This document shows positions 18,955 to 27,963 of a DNA stretch of 64,000 nt, in pieces. Position numbers and translations under genes: made by a program. A model generated the notes under the pieces. It was not told the DNA's origin and did no database searches. It saw only the letters and a program-made list of their open reading frames with translations. Origin of the DNA: Gracilibacillus salinarum (lineage in GTDB: Bacteria; Bacillota; Bacilli; Bacillales; Amphibacillaceae); NCBI RefSeq assembly GCF_022919575.1, contig NZ_CP095071.1, forward strand, positions 1,612,001 to 1,676,000, written 5' to 3'. The stretch's first letter is position 1; every line of letters begins with the position of its first letter.

Positions 18955-19458
18955 ATGGATGAAGAATTAATTACCGATTGGTTCGATGCTTACGCAGATG
19001 ATGTCTACCGTTTTTTAATTTATTACACCTCCACATCAGATGTAGAAGATCTCGTCCAAGAGGTATTTATTAAAGCGATTGACCGCTATGATTCATTCAA
19101 GGGTGATGCCAGTCCGAAAACTTGGCTCATCTCGATCGCCCGAAATCTGGCAATCGACGAAGCTAGAAAACAAAAACGCAAAGATTGGCGAAAATTAATC
19201 AAAACGTATGAACACAAAATAGATATCTCACCAGAAGATAAACATCTATTAAATGAGAGAAAACTAGAGTTGCACCGGGCAATCGCCCAATTAAAACAAG
19301 ATTACCGTGATGTGGTTATCCTTCGTGGCATCGAAGAATTGACAGTGTCAGAAACAGCCAGCATTCTGAGGTGGACCGAATCAAAAGTACGCGTCACTTT
19401 CCACCGCGCATTAAAAGCACTGAAATTGCATGTAAAGGAGGTTCACTATGAGTCATAA
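18955..19458 (+). CDS. sigX: ECF RNA polymerase sigma factor, SigX-like
   Basis: 167 residues. Region 2 includes DVEDLVQEVFIKAIDRYDSF and TWLISIARNLAIDEARK (about 27-70). Region 4 has the helix-turn-helix LTVSETASILRWTESKVRVTFHR (about 128-150). There is no region 3, as is usual for ECF factors. ATG 18955 has AAGGAGG upstream. The last 11 bases overlap the anti-sigma gene, so the two are translationally coupled. An ECF-type promoter upstream suggests autoregulation. In Bacillus, SigX acts in cell-envelope charge and stress responses; here that role is inference. Confidence 0.85.
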   Translation: MDEELITDWFDAYADDVYRFLIYYTSTSDVEDLVQEVFIKAIDRYDSFKGDASPKTWLISIARNLAIDEARKQKRKDWRKLIKTYEHKIDISPEDKHLLNERKLELHRAIAQLKQDYRDVVILRGIEELTVSETASILRWTESKVRVTFHRALKALKLHVKEVHYES

Positions 19459-20302
19459 CGAAGACGATTTAATAAAGGAGTTAAAAGACTTGAAATCAAA
19501 TGCCAAAATCAATGATACACAAAAGGAGAAGATGAAAATGGCCCTGCAAAAACATGCAAAAAAGAAGAAGGCCCGCTCCAAAGCAAAGCACACCATCATT
19601 TGGTTTACGTCTGCAGCAGCGATTCTACTGTGTGGTATATTGGTTTACAGCATGATTAATCAACAGCAACCTTTAACAATGCCGGCCGAAGAGCATTCAT
19701 CCGAAAGAAGTCAGCCCGGAGAAAACGAAGGGAAAGATCCCGCAGATGTGACTACTCTTGATGAAGAACAAGAGTCGGAAGAAGAGGATACGGACTCTGA
19801 TGAAGAGAATGTTAGTCCTGAGGAGTTTAAGGTGGATCAGGTTGGGACAGAGACTACTACGATTATGCTTGAAGGAATGGAAAGTGAAATTTCGGTACAA
19901 AATTATCAAATGGAGCCTTATGGTATCACCTATTCAATCGCCGAATTATTAGATTATTATGCGATTGAAGGGAATAAAGTACGACATCATAACAATAATT
20001 CTGATATGCCTATATCCTTCACTTTATCTGTCATGGAAGACAGCACCATTGACCAGATTGCAAACAATCTCGAAACTGAATATAAAGAACAGTACACAAA
20101 TGTTAACGAACAACAAGAATATATGAATAACGAATATCCTTATCCGAGTATTGCTCAAAGCATTGAAAGCAACTCATCTTCTACCGGCTACTATGTATTA
20201 CAAATTGATGCAAATGTGCTTGTAATTGAATATGACTATCCTATCGAAGCAGGTGATGGTTTAGGACCTCGCTTGGAACAATTACTTCAATCGATTCAGT
20301 AA
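19448..20302 (+). CDS. rsiX: Membrane anti-sigma factor, RsiX-like
   Basis: 284 residues. A short basic cytoplasmic N-terminus (about 1-52) is followed by a single membrane span (about 53-72), a very acidic Glu/Asp-rich linker (about 78-122) and an extracellular domain (about 125-284). This topology and its place overlapping the ECF sigma gene by 11 bases identify it as the cognate anti-sigma factor. The extracellular part resembles the DUF4367/RsiX-like fold only loosely. It would hold the sigma factor at the membrane until an envelope signal releases it. RBS AAAGGAGG before ATG 19448. Confidence 0.75.
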   Translation: MSHNEDDLIKELKDLKSNAKINDTQKEKMKMALQKHAKKKKARSKAKHTIIWFTSAAAILLCGILVYSMINQQQPLTMPAEEHSSERSQPGENEGKDPADVTTLDEEQESEEEDTDSDEENVSPEEFKVDQVGTETTTIMLEGMESEISVQNYQMEPYGITYSIAELLDYYAIEGNKVRHHNNNSDMPISFTLSVMEDSTIDQIANNLETEYKEQYTNVNEQQEYMNNEYPYPSIAQSIESNSSSTGYYVLQIDANVLVIEYDYPIEAGDGLGPRLEQLLQSIQ

Positions 20303-20333
20303 AATTATATTGCTAAAGTTCATCAACCACCTA

Positions 20334-20373
20334 AAGTTCGAGCCATCTCCCTCTGATGGCCCGGACTTTTTTT
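20334..20373 (+). terminator. Terminator of the sigma/anti-sigma operon
   Basis: AAGTTCGAGCCATC pairs with GATGGCCCGGACTT, followed by T7. Confidence 0.8.
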
Positions 20374-20403
20374 ATTTTGGAAAATGCATAAGTAATCAAT
20401 TGT

Positions 20404-20513
20404 ATAAAGTGAAGCTTATCAGGGGGTTAGCGGCTGTTTACACCCACTTAGCTTCTCTGTGATACTCGAAGCTTGAAATGGGAGTCTTACAAACGGTTAG
20501 CACCATGATAAAA
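20404..20513 (+). repeat. Repeat A, copy 3 (left hairpin deleted, 110 bp)
   Basis: Starts ATAAAGTG, jumps directly to AGCTTATCAGGGGGTTAGCG, keeps the central hairpin (CCACTTAGCTTC/GAAGCTTGAAATGGG) and ends TTAGCACCATGATAAA. It lies in the 570-bp gap between the anti-sigma and lyase genes. The rest of that gap (20514-20870) holds the regulatory region of the lyase. Confidence 0.8.
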
Positions 20514-20633
20514 ATCTCTTTAAGGCGGATGATGACTCTTTTAACACAAAAACTCTCTCACGAAACAACCTAAACCATATTTAGTACATTTCTATCACAT
20601 CCATAAAACTTCAAAGTTCTTCACCATCAATTT

Positions 20634-20663
20634 TCAGTGTTTTCCGTTCAAATATCAGTGTTT
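20634..20663 (+). promoter_or_regulatory. 21-bp-spaced direct repeat, candidate AraC-type activator site
   Basis: TCAGTGTTT occurs at 20634-20642 and again at 20655-20663, exactly two helical turns apart and ending three bases before a -35-like TTGACT. This is the geometry of AraC-family activator half-sites. Which regulator binds is unknown. Confidence 0.45.
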
Positions 20664-20666
20664 CTC

Positions 20667-20695
20667 TTGACTATTTTCTATTTCTGCCCTACTCT
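20667..20695 (+). promoter_or_regulatory. Candidate promoter of the rhamnogalacturonan lyase gene
   Basis: TTGACT (20667-20672), 17 bases, TACTCT (20690-20695). The good -35 and poor -10 would fit an activator-dependent promoter. The leader to the start codon would be about 170 bases. Confidence 0.4.
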
Positions 20696-20753
20696 ATGAT
20701 CGCATCCAGACCCTCAGCAGCAAAAAGCAGGTCATGGGTTCCACGCCCATAAA

Positions 20754-20767
20754 TGTAAGCGTTATCA
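20754..20767. promoter_or_regulatory. cre (CcpA) site upstream of the rhamnogalacturonan lyase gene
   Basis: TGTAAGCGTTATCA matches the cre consensus TGWAANCGNTNWCA at every position. It lies about 60 bases downstream of the proposed promoter, the position of a transcription roadblock. Confidence 0.7.
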
Positions 20768-20873
20768 AACTTTAGTCCCATGACTTCAACTCTCTCTAAC
20801 AAGGAGGTGCATTCCACTCTAACATCACTGTTCCCTCAGCAACTAAAAATCAATTAGGAGGTTAGTTTATCAG

Positions 20874-23795
20874 ATGAAACACATATCCAGTATCCTTATT
20901 ATCGTTTTGCTTGCGGCACTTTTACCAGTGAATCCGTCCCAGGCAGCAGAAGAGGACAACAGCTATTTATTTGACTTTGGTTCAGAAGGCAGTCCTGTTG
21001 CAGACGGCTATACGCAAGTTGCCAATACCACGGTTTATGAGGAAAGCAGAGGCTACGGTTTAAGTAAAAGCATTGACACTCGGGACCGTGGTAATCCCGA
21101 TGACTTAAAAAGAGACTTCGTCATTAATAGTGACTATTCCTTCCAACTGGACCTTCCGAATGGTGACTATTTTGTCAGAATCATTGCCGGGGACGAGATT
21201 GCTTTTAATCGATCCAGTTTCGTGATCAATGGAGAAGATTATGGCAATATCACATCCAGTGGCGGTGAATTCGCTGAGCTGACTGAAAATATTACGGTTA
21301 CAGATGGCCAGTTAACGATTGATATTGGCGAGAATGGTCGCATAAATGGTCTGGAAATCGTGCCATTAGCACAAGTAGAGAACCTGAGCGTTGATTCTAT
21401 TAACTATACAGCAGATAGTGCAGTCACCATGTCATGGCAAGCAGATGACAATGCGAGCCACTACAACATCTATCGCAAGGCAGCAGATGAAGATTCCTTT
21501 AGTAAAATCGATGAAACAAGCGAAAACACGTATACTGATTCCTCCGTTGAACTCGGTTACGAATACACCTATGCCGTTTCACTCGTTCATCCATCCGGTA
21601 TCGAATCGGATAAAAGTAATGAAGTTACCGCCACGTTAATCAAAGAGAATGAAACAGCACCACAACCTCCAACTAATCTGGCGGTAGAAAATGCGTCCAT
21701 CGATCAAGTAACGGTCGACTGGGAAGCATCTGATGACGCACTGCTATATTATATTTACCGAGCAAAATATAATCCTGATGATTATCCAGAAGCAACGGTT
21801 GATTTCGAAAAAATAGGAACAACCACAGAAACAAGTTTCACAGATGACACCATTTTGACTTATAATCACTATTATTATCAGGTGCGTGCAGTCAATGCCG
21901 GAGGAATCTCCGATCACACTGATGCAGTTGAATCTCCTGTCACAGAAGCGAAGAAACGACAAATGGAGCAATTGGACCGTGCACTTGTGGCCGTACAATC
22001 GGATGATGGCGTTTATGTTGGCTGGAAAATGCTTGGAACCGACCCGACAGACGTCAAGTTTAACCTTTTCCGGGATGGTAAGAAAGTAAATAAAAAGCCA
22101 ATCGAGGACAGCACCAACTTTTTTGATGAAGATGGAACTGCTGATTCTACCTATCAAGTGAAAATCATCAAAGGCAGTGGTGACAAAATAACCAAGGAAG
22201 TAAACGTCTGGTCAGAGAATTATTTAAGTGTAGCACTGGATAAACCAGCTGGCGGTACTACTCCGGATGGTGTTGATTATACGTATAGTGCCAACGATGC
22301 CAGTGTTGGTGATATCGATGGCGACGGCGAATATGAAATTATTTTAAAATGGGACCCGTCCAACTCAAAAGACAACTCACAATCCGGCTATACAGGAAAT
22401 GTATACATGGATGCATACGAATTAGACGGAACCAGATTATGGCGAATGGATCTTGGAAAAAACATTCGTGCAGGTGCCCACTATACCCAGTTTCTTGTCT
22501 ATGATTTTGATGGCAATGGCAAATCAGAAGTGGTTTTAAAAACGGCAGATGGCACTATTGACGGACAAGGTACTGTAATTGGCGATGCTGATGCAGATTG
22601 GCGTAACAGCAGTGGTTATGTGCTGCAAGGACCGGAATATTTAACCGTTTTTGAAGGGGAAACAGGGAAAGCACTAACAACCACAGATTATTATCCACCG
22701 CGCGGTAACTTAAACGACTGGGGCGACGACTATGGTAACCGGGCAGACCGCTTTTTAGCAGGAGTTGCCTACTTGGATGGCGAACGCCCTAGTATACTTA
22801 TGGCGCGCGGTTATTACACTCGAACAGTGATCGCTGCCTACAATTGGCGAGATGGCGAATTAACCAGACAATGGGTATTTGATACAGATGATGAGGGCAA
22901 CCAGGATTACGCAGGACAAGGTAATCACAGTTTATCGATTGCGGATGTTGATAAAGACAGTAAAGACGAAATCATATATGGCGCTATGGTTGTCGACGAT
23001 GATGGCACCGGGCTTTACACTACTGAATGGGGCCATGGTGATGCGCTGCATGCTAGTGATTTTGACCCCAATCGTCCAGGGCTTGAAATTTTCCAGCCGC
23101 ATGAAGACACGCAAATTCCGATCGGCTATGGGATTCGCGACGCGGAAACCGGTGAATTAATTCACGGCGTCAACGTTCGTAAAGATGTCGGCAGGGGCTT
23201 AATTGCTGATATTGATCCGCGCTATCAAGGCGCAGAGTTCTGGACATCTGCCTCATGGGATGGAAGTGAAGGAACCGGCTTGCATGCGGTTAATGGTGAT
23301 ATCATCTCCGAATCAACACCAGGATCTGTCAATCATGCGGTCTGGTGGGATGGCGATCTTGGCAGAGAACTGCTTGACCATACCTTCGATTCCAGCAGTG
23401 ATCCATATGGCGTTGGCCGTATCGATAAATGGGATTATCAAAAAAATGAACTCGTCAACCTGTTAACTCCTGAAGGAACCCGGACCAACAATTACACGAA
23501 AGGTAATCCTTCTCTTCAAGCGGACCTTTTTGGTGACTGGCGCGAAGAAGTGATCTGGCCGTCAGGAGATAGTGAAACATTACGGATTTACACGACAACA
23601 GATGTAACAGATGAAAAAATCTACACATTGATGCACGATCCGGTTTACCGCATGGGCGTTGCGTGGCAGAATGTCGGCTACAATCAGCCGCCACATACAA
23701 GCTTCTTCCTAGGTTATGACATGCAAGAAGCACCACGTCCAGCGATTGAAACGGGCGACCGCTTATTCGGGCGTGATAAAAACCATCATAAGTAA
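20874..23795 (+). CDS. Secreted rhamnogalacturonan lyase (PL11, YesW-like)
   Basis: 973 residues. Signal peptide at about 1-24 (cleavage near SQAAE). An N-terminal beta-sandwich (YLFDFGSEGSPVADGY..., about 29-167) resembles the galactose-binding-like modules of rhamnogalacturonan esterases. Two fibronectin-III-like domains follow (about 170-262 and 270-365). A PL11 catalytic domain begins at RALVAVQSDDGVYVGWKMLG (about 370) and runs to the end, as an eight-bladed propeller with Asp-rich calcium loops (DIDGDGEYE, DFDGNGKSE, DVDKDSKDE). The family cleaves the Rha-GalA backbone by beta-elimination. RBS AGGAGG before ATG 20874. Regulated by a perfect cre site and probably an AraC-type activator. 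B. subtilis YesW lacks the extra N-terminal modules. Confidence 0.92.
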   Translation: MKHISSILIIVLLAALLPVNPSQAAEEDNSYLFDFGSEGSPVADGYTQVANTTVYEESRGYGLSKSIDTRDRGNPDDLKRDFVINSDYSFQLDLPNGDYFVRIIAGDEIAFNRSSFVINGEDYGNITSSGGEFAELTENITVTDGQLTIDIGENGRINGLEIVPLAQVENLSVDSINYTADSAVTMSWQADDNASHYNIYRKAADEDSFSKIDETSENTYTDSSVELGYEYTYAVSLVHPSGIESDKSNEVTATLIKENETAPQPPTNLAVENASIDQVTVDWEASDDALLYYIYRAKYNPDDYPEATVDFEKIGTTTETSFTDDTILTYNHYYYQVRAVNAGGISDHTDAVESPVTEAKKRQMEQLDRALVAVQSDDGVYVGWKMLGTDPTDVKFNLFRDGKKVNKKPIEDSTNFFDEDGTADSTYQVKIIKGSGDKITKEVNVWSENYLSVALDKPAGGTTPDGVDYTYSANDASVGDIDGDGEYEIILKWDPSNSKDNSQSGYTGNVYMDAYELDGTRLWRMDLGKNIRAGAHYTQFLVYDFDGNGKSEVVLKTADGTIDGQGTVIGDADADWRNSSGYVLQGPEYLTVFEGETGKALTTTDYYPPRGNLNDWGDDYGNRADRFLAGVAYLDGERPSILMARGYYTRTVIAAYNWRDGELTRQWVFDTDDEGNQDYAGQGNHSLSIADVDKDSKDEIIYGAMVVDDDGTGLYTTEWGHGDALHASDFDPNRPGLEIFQPHEDTQIPIGYGIRDAETGELIHGVNVRKDVGRGLIADIDPRYQGAEFWTSASWDGSEGTGLHAVNGDIISESTPGSVNHAVWWDGDLGRELLDHTFDSSSDPYGVGRIDKWDYQKNELVNLLTPEGTRTNNYTKGNPSLQADLFGDWREEVIWPSGDSETLRIYTTTDVTDEKIYTLMHDPVYRMGVAWQNVGYNQPPHTSFFLGYDMQEAPRPAIETGDRLFGRDKNHHK

Positions 23796-23800
23796 TTAGA

Positions 23801-23836
23801 CAAAGCAGCCTGCTGAGGCAGGTTGCTTTGTTTTTA
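23801..23836. terminator. Terminator between lyase and GNAT genes
   Basis: CAAAGCAGCCTGC-TGAG-GCAGGTTGCTTTG followed by T5; serves the plus-strand lyase gene and perhaps the convergent GNAT gene. Confidence 0.85.
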
Positions 23837-23866
23837 ATCGAAACAAAACAAGTTCAACCCTTTAAC

Positions 23867-24415
23867 TCATCTCAACCATTTCCCCATCAATATAGTATCA
23901 TAGTACTTCCCATCCGAAAGCAGCTTGTCCTTTTTCAATACACCTTCTACTTCAAAACCTAATTTTTTGTACAAGGCAATTGCTCTATCATTAGTATGCA
24001 GTACACTTAATTGCATTTTCTTTATATCTGCATGGTCCCCGGCCCATTGAATCGATTGTTCCAGAAGCTGTCTGCCGATACCAAAACCCCAATATTCCCT
24101 TAATATACCTACTCCGAACTCTACCTTGTGAGCCATGCGCTTTAACTCATTACCTTCACAGCGCGAGAATCCTGCAATAATCCCATTCCTTTCAGCAACT
24201 AAAAATAGATGGCGTGCGTTTTCACAATCATCTCTAATCAGCTGTGTAAACGCTGCTTCATCTAAATACGCTTCCCCTTTTTGCCGATCCATATTTTCTG
24301 TCTCGCCATCTAATTGCAAACGGACTTGTACTAACTCCTTCGCATCTGTTTCTCGTGCAGTTCGGATCAGAAATGATGGTTGATTGGTTAATATGGTGAT
24401 CACACCCCTCTTCAT
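23867..24415 (-). CDS. GNAT-family N-acetyltransferase
   Basis: 182 residues, Acetyltransf_3-like. The acetyl-CoA loop is VGILREYWGFGIGRQLLEQSI (about 98-118), followed by the C-terminal LHTNDRAIALYKKLGFEVEG typical of the RimJ/YkkB-like group. The start is uncertain: ATG 24415 has no clear ribosome site, while AGAGGGG lies inside the first codons, so the true start may be slightly downstream. The substrate is unknown. Convergent with the lyase gene. Confidence 0.85.
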   Translation of the reverse strand: MKRGVITILTNQPSFLIRTARETDAKELVQVRLQLDGETENMDRQKGEAYLDEAAFTQLIRDDCENARHLFLVAERNGIIAGFSRCEGNELKRMAHKVEFGVGILREYWGFGIGRQLLEQSIQWAGDHADIKKMQLSVLHTNDRAIALYKKLGFEVEGVLKKDKLLSDGKYYDTILMGKWLR

Positions 24416-24494
24416 GATTTAGACAAATGATGAATAAAATCCCTCCACCATCGCACATTAAACAATGTACGCTTATATCAAGGAGGAATTCATC

Positions 24495-24761
24495 TTGGAA
24501 AAAGGAAACAATATCTCCAGTTTACAGGACCAGAACCAGCTTGCACAGGCACAGCAATCCATTCTTCATCTACAGCATGCCGTCCAGCAAGCACAAAGTC
24601 ACCTTAATGATGACATCTTAGAACAAATCAGGCATTCGATGGAACGTGCAGAGCGTTCGATTGAGCAAGCTGCAAAAGTTACGCACGATGAGGGAGCAAT
24701 GGATTTAGTACGACGCGATTACGAACAGCAAAAACAGGCAATCGAGAATATCATGCAATAA
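24495..24761 (+). CDS. Small Gln-rich helical protein, unknown function
   Basis: 88 residues from TTG 24495, chosen because AAGGAGG stands eight bases upstream; the frame is open a little further. It is almost entirely predicted helix, with heptad-like spacing (QNQLAQAQQSILHLQHAVQQ) and no cysteine or signal peptide, so it is probably a cytoplasmic coiled coil. It is followed by a weak terminator and then an SDR gene. I do not recognise the family. Confidence 0.65.
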   Translation: MEKGNNISSLQDQNQLAQAQQSILHLQHAVQQAQSHLNDDILEQIRHSMERAERSIEQAAKVTHDEGAMDLVRRDYEQQKQAIENIMQ

Positions 24762-24762
24762 C

Positions 24763-24793
24763 AACCGGGCAGTTTTTTTCTCCCCGGTTTTAT
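24763..24793 (+). terminator. Weak terminator-like hairpin after the small helical protein gene
   Basis: AACCGGG and CCCGGTT arms with a T-rich loop, then TTATTTCT. Confidence 0.45.
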
Positions 24794-24862
24794 TTCTGTG
24801 CTACATATGTGTAAATCCGAAATAATCGGGAATAGGATGGAAAAAAGCTAGGAGGAAGCAAA

Positions 24863-25648
24863 ATGGATAACCGTTTTACTGACAAAGTAGCTGTAGTTAC
24901 CGGTGGAAGTTCTGGCATCGGTCGTGCTTCAGCAATCGCACTGGCGAAAGAAGGCGCGAAGGTCTGTCTAATGGACCTGAAAGAAGAACAGGCAGAACTA
25001 GTAAAAGACGACATCACAGACTTAGGCGGAGAGGCAATGATTGCAGATGTAGACCTATCGGATCATCAGCGGGTAGCAGATGCAATGCAGGAAGTGGCTG
25101 ATCATTGGGGACAGATTGATATTATTTTTGCCAACGGTGGTATCAACGGGGTGCTAGCACCAATCGAGGACTTAAAACCTGAAGATTGGGACAAAACCAT
25201 TAACACCAACTTAAAAGGAACCTTCCACACCGTAAAATATGCCATTCCCTTCATGAAAAATAGCGGTGGAAGTATTATCATCACGAGCTCCGTAAATGGT
25301 AACCGGATTTTCTCCAATTTCGGCATGGCTGCATACAGTACGTCAAAAGCTGGCCAAATGGCTTTCGGCAAAATGGCAGCGCTCGAATTGGCACAATACA
25401 AAATCAGGGTCAATATTATTTGCCCCGGAGCAATTGAAACGAACATAGGCAAGAACACAGAGAAAACACCCGAACTAGAAAAAATCAACATCCCTGTAGA
25501 ATACCCGGAAGGTGACAAACCGTTAGAGCACGGCCCGGGAAAACCGGAGCAAGTAGCAGACCTTGTCACCTTTCTCGCATCCGAACAAGCGAGTCACATT
25601 ACCGGAACAGAAATGTTTATTGATGGAGCAGAATCCTTGTTGCGCTAA
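24863..25648 (+). CDS. Short-chain dehydrogenase/reductase (SDR)
   Basis: Classical SDR of 261 residues. The Rossmann cofactor motif is TGGSSGIGRAS (about 14-24), NGG near 90, the catalytic Ser in ITSSVNG (about 143) and the YSTSKAG motif (Tyr about 156, Lys about 160), then PGAIETNIG. An acidic residue after beta-2 (CLMDLKEE) suggests NAD rather than NADP. RBS AGGAGG before ATG 24863. The substrate is unknown. The gene at 63742 is of the same family. Confidence 0.92.
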   Translation: MDNRFTDKVAVVTGGSSGIGRASAIALAKEGAKVCLMDLKEEQAELVKDDITDLGGEAMIADVDLSDHQRVADAMQEVADHWGQIDIIFANGGINGVLAPIEDLKPEDWDKTINTNLKGTFHTVKYAIPFMKNSGGSIIITSSVNGNRIFSNFGMAAYSTSKAGQMAFGKMAALELAQYKIRVNIICPGAIETNIGKNTEKTPELEKINIPVEYPEGDKPLEHGPGKPEQVADLVTFLASEQASHITGTEMFIDGAESLLR

Positions 25649-25654
25649 GAGTGC

Positions 25655-25768
25655 TTGCACACCTTCTGCCAACCACTTCTCGTCCTGCCTGGAATGTGGT
25701 TGGCCAACTCTATGGCTCTGTAAGAAGACAAATACTAATTGCGACACCAAACATTTGTCTTCTTTCTA
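25655..25768 (+). repeat. Composite repeat module C1 with terminator hairpin 25722-25764
   Basis: A repeat-B-like block (CCAACCACTTCTCGTCCTGC ... GTGGTTGGC) is followed by AAGAAGACAAAT (25722-25733) pairing with ATTTGTCTTCTT (25753-25764), then TCTATA. The same order recurs at 54137-54340. The hairpin probably ends the SDR transcript. Together with the minisatellite it fills the 590-bp gap to the YdcF gene. Confidence 0.65.
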
Positions 25769-25792
25769 TATTAACGCTAAAAATCCTGTTGA

Positions 25793-26175
25793 GCTGCTCC
25801 CACTTTTGGATCCTTTCTCGTTAAACGATACAAATCTCGGGTGACCGCTTCTCACTTTTGGCTCCTTTCTCGCTAAACGATACAAATCTCGGGTGACAGC
25901 TTCCCACTTTTGGTTCCTTTCTCGCTAAACGATACAAATCTCGGGTGACCGCTTCTCACTTTTGGATCCTTTCTCGCTAAACGATACAAATCTCGGATGA
26001 CACCTTCCCACTTTTGGTTCCTTTCTCGCTAAACAATACAAATCTTGGGTGACAGCTTCTCACTTTTGGTTCCTTTCTCACTAAACGATACAAATCTCGG
26101 GTGACTCCTTCCCATTTTTGGATCCTTTCTCGCTAAACGATACAAATGCTGTAGCACTGCTCCCCACTTTTGGCT
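25793..26175. repeat. 52-bp minisatellite, about 7-8 copies
   Basis: CACTTTTGG (one variant CATTTTTGG) recurs at 25801, 25853, 25905, 25957, 26009, 26061, 26113 and 26165, exactly 52 bases apart. Each unit has CACTTTTGG, then CTTTCTCGCTAAACGATACA, then AATCTCGGGTGA. Units differ by a few substitutions. 52 is not a multiple of three and both strands have stops, so it is non-coding. It lies between convergent genes. Confidence 0.95.
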
Positions 26176-26239
26176 TTTTTTTTCAACTGTGATCCTAACG
26201 TGTAACAGAGGACACTATTTCTCAAATAAGATATTCTTT

Positions 26240-26815
26240 CTATAAGCGAAACAACTCCCACACAGCTTTCAATGCTTCGGTAGCTCCTTGTTTTCTAGTC
26301 TCGTGCTGCTTCCACCAATTTCGGTCAAAGACATCCTCTCGAATCGGTACCGAGATAACCTCGATCTCTTCCTTCTTCAATGTTCGCTCAAAAATCCATG
26401 TTGCCCGTGCGGAATGATATTTATTGGTCACGACCATCAAACTGTTCACCCTCAGCTCTCGTAAAAGCGGAATCGACAGCTCCGCTTCTTCTCTGGTACT
26501 CGTCACTTCTTTATAATCAAAAATCGCATCATTCGGAACACCTAGCTTGATTAAATGCTCCCGCATAATATCTGACGTATACGTTTGCCAGCCAACGAGT
26601 GCACCAGTGACAATAATCGTATCACTGTATCCTTCATGATAGAGCTTTGCGGCTTCCGCTTCTCTGTCTCCTGTTCCACCACTCAAAACTATTATGGCAT
26701 CGACCTTTTTCGGTGATTGTTCTAGTACGAGCAACCGATGCAATTGAAAAAAGATAAAGAAAAAAATCACAAGCATAAAAAGCGGTATAATCAAGATCAG
26801 CCATTTTTTTATCAC
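26240..26815 (-). CDS. YdcF/DUF218-family membrane-anchored protein
   Basis: About 191 residues. One N-terminal membrane span (about 4-25) precedes a DUF218 domain starting with DAIIVLSGGTGDREAEAAKLY; the fold binds a nucleotide-like ligand (SGG and the GALVGWQTYTSDIM and TSTREEA segments). Family members (YdcF, SanA, ElyC) affect envelope integrity, but the reaction is not established. GTG 26815 has GGGGGA before it and is slightly preferred over ATG 26833. Convergent with the minisatellite region. Confidence 0.82.
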   Translation of the reverse strand: MIKKWLILIIPLFMLVIFFFIFFQLHRLLVLEQSPKKVDAIIVLSGGTGDREAEAAKLYHEGYSDTIIVTGALVGWQTYTSDIMREHLIKLGVPNDAIFDYKEVTSTREEAELSIPLLRELRVNSLMVVTNKYHSARATWIFERTLKKEEIEVISVPIREDVFDRNWWKQHETRKQGATEALKAVWELFRL

Positions 26816-26949
26816 GATCGATTCCCCCAGCATGTTACTTTCTCTAATCGTATAGTAAAATCGGCAAAAGAAAAAGCCATTCTAATAGGCTTATGTTCTA
26901 TTTATATGGTATGATTGAAGCAAATTATGCTGTAATGGGAGGATAATAA

Positions 26950-27855
26950 ATGGGCAAACGTCTTTTATTGTTTTTGTTAACGAATATTCTGGTGATGACT
27001 ACCATCGTCATTGTCTGGTCTGTCATCACGCAATACACCGGTATTAACGGGTCTTACCGTTTAGGAAACGGCGAAATCGATTATGGAACGCTGATGATCT
27101 TCAGTCTGGTAGTCGGCTTCACCGGCTCGTTCATTTCACTTGCTATGTCCCGTTGGATTGCCAAAATGATGATGAAAGTGAAAGTAATCGATCCAAATCG
27201 TCCGGCAAATGCAGAAGAACGTATTGTGTATGAAAAAGTAGAACGTCTAGCACGTGCAGCAGGATTACGGCACACTCCGCAAGTCGGCATTTATCAGTCA
27301 CCGGAAGTCAATGCATTCGCAACCGGCCCATCGAAAAAAAGATCGCTCGTCGCTGTCTCAAGTGGATTATTGCATTCCATGGATGATGATGCCATTGAAG
27401 GAGTAATTGCTCACGAAGTAGCACACGTGTCGAATGGCGATATGGTTACGATGACACTCTTGCAGGGAATCGTCAACACGTTCGTTGTCTTTTTCTCTCG
27501 AATCATTGCGATCGCTGTCTCTCGTCTCGTTCGTTCGGAGTTACAATGGATCGTCGAATTTGCTGCGATCATCGTATTCCAGATTCTGTTCTCGATTCTC
27601 GGCAGTCTCGTCGTCAGTGCGTATTCCCGTCATCGTGAATATCATGCCGACAATGGCGGTGCAGCATTAGCAGGACGTGACAAAATGGCCCACGCCCTAC
27701 GTTCATTAAAAATGCATGTAGACCGTGCCAATGTCAAAGATTACTCGGATGACTCTGCCGTTCAAACAATGAAAATCAGCAGCAAAAGCAGCTTTTTCTC
27801 CTTATTTTCTTCACACCCGCCACTTGATGACCGGATTGCAAAACTGGAGAAATAA
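26950..27855 (+). CDS. htpX: HtpX membrane zinc metalloprotease
   Basis: M48B protease of 301 residues. Two N-terminal spans (about 4-25 and 44-65), zinc motif HEVAH (H155, E156, H159), two further spans, then the third ligand Glu in [18 protein letters not shown]. The length matches the family (about 290-300). It degrades misfolded membrane proteins together with FtsH. RBS GGGAGGATAATAA before ATG 26950. A 30-bp repeat A remnant starts in its stop codon and a strong terminator follows. Confidence 0.96.
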   Translation: MGKRLLLFLLTNILVMTTIVIVWSVITQYTGINGSYRLGNGEIDYGTLMIFSLVVGFTGSFISLAMSRWIAKMMMKVKVIDPNRPANAEERIVYEKVERLARAAGLRHTPQVGIYQSPEVNAFATGPSKKRSLVAVSSGLLHSMDDDAIEGVIAHEVAHVSNGDMVTMTLLQGIVNTFVVFFSRIIAIAVSRLVRSELQWIVEFAAIIVFQILFSILGSLVVSAYSRHREYHADNGGAALAGRDKMAHALRSLKMHVDRANVKDYSDDSAVQTMKISSKSSFFSLFSSHPPLDDRIAKLEK

Positions 27856-27881
27856 AGTTCGGGTATTAGCGCCGTGATAAA
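27852..27881 (+). repeat. Repeat A, copy 4 (only the two ends joined, 30 bp)
   Basis: ATAAAGT joined to TTAGCGCCGTGATAAA; all internal hairpins are missing. It starts at the htpX stop codon. Confidence 0.6.
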
Positions 27882-27898
27882 CAGAAGAAACATCCTCG

Positions 27899-27932
27899 GA
27901 CCAAATCACATGTGATTTGGTCTGTTTTTATT
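27899..27932 (+). terminator. Terminator of htpX
   Basis: Perfect 24-base palindrome: GACCAAATCACA (27899-27910) and TGTGATTTGGTC (27911-27922), then TGTTTTTATT. Confidence 0.85.
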
Positions 27933-27963
27933 AAAGTAGTAATTTCAGAAAAGAGGATCGCCA

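Noticed and set aside
21744..22157. 137-codon antisense frame in the rhamnogalacturonan lyase gene
   Set aside because: Shadow of a well-supported secreted enzyme; no ribosome site or domain.
25793..26175. Possible CRISPR array
   Set aside because: The units are joined head to tail with no unique spacers, and no cas genes are present.
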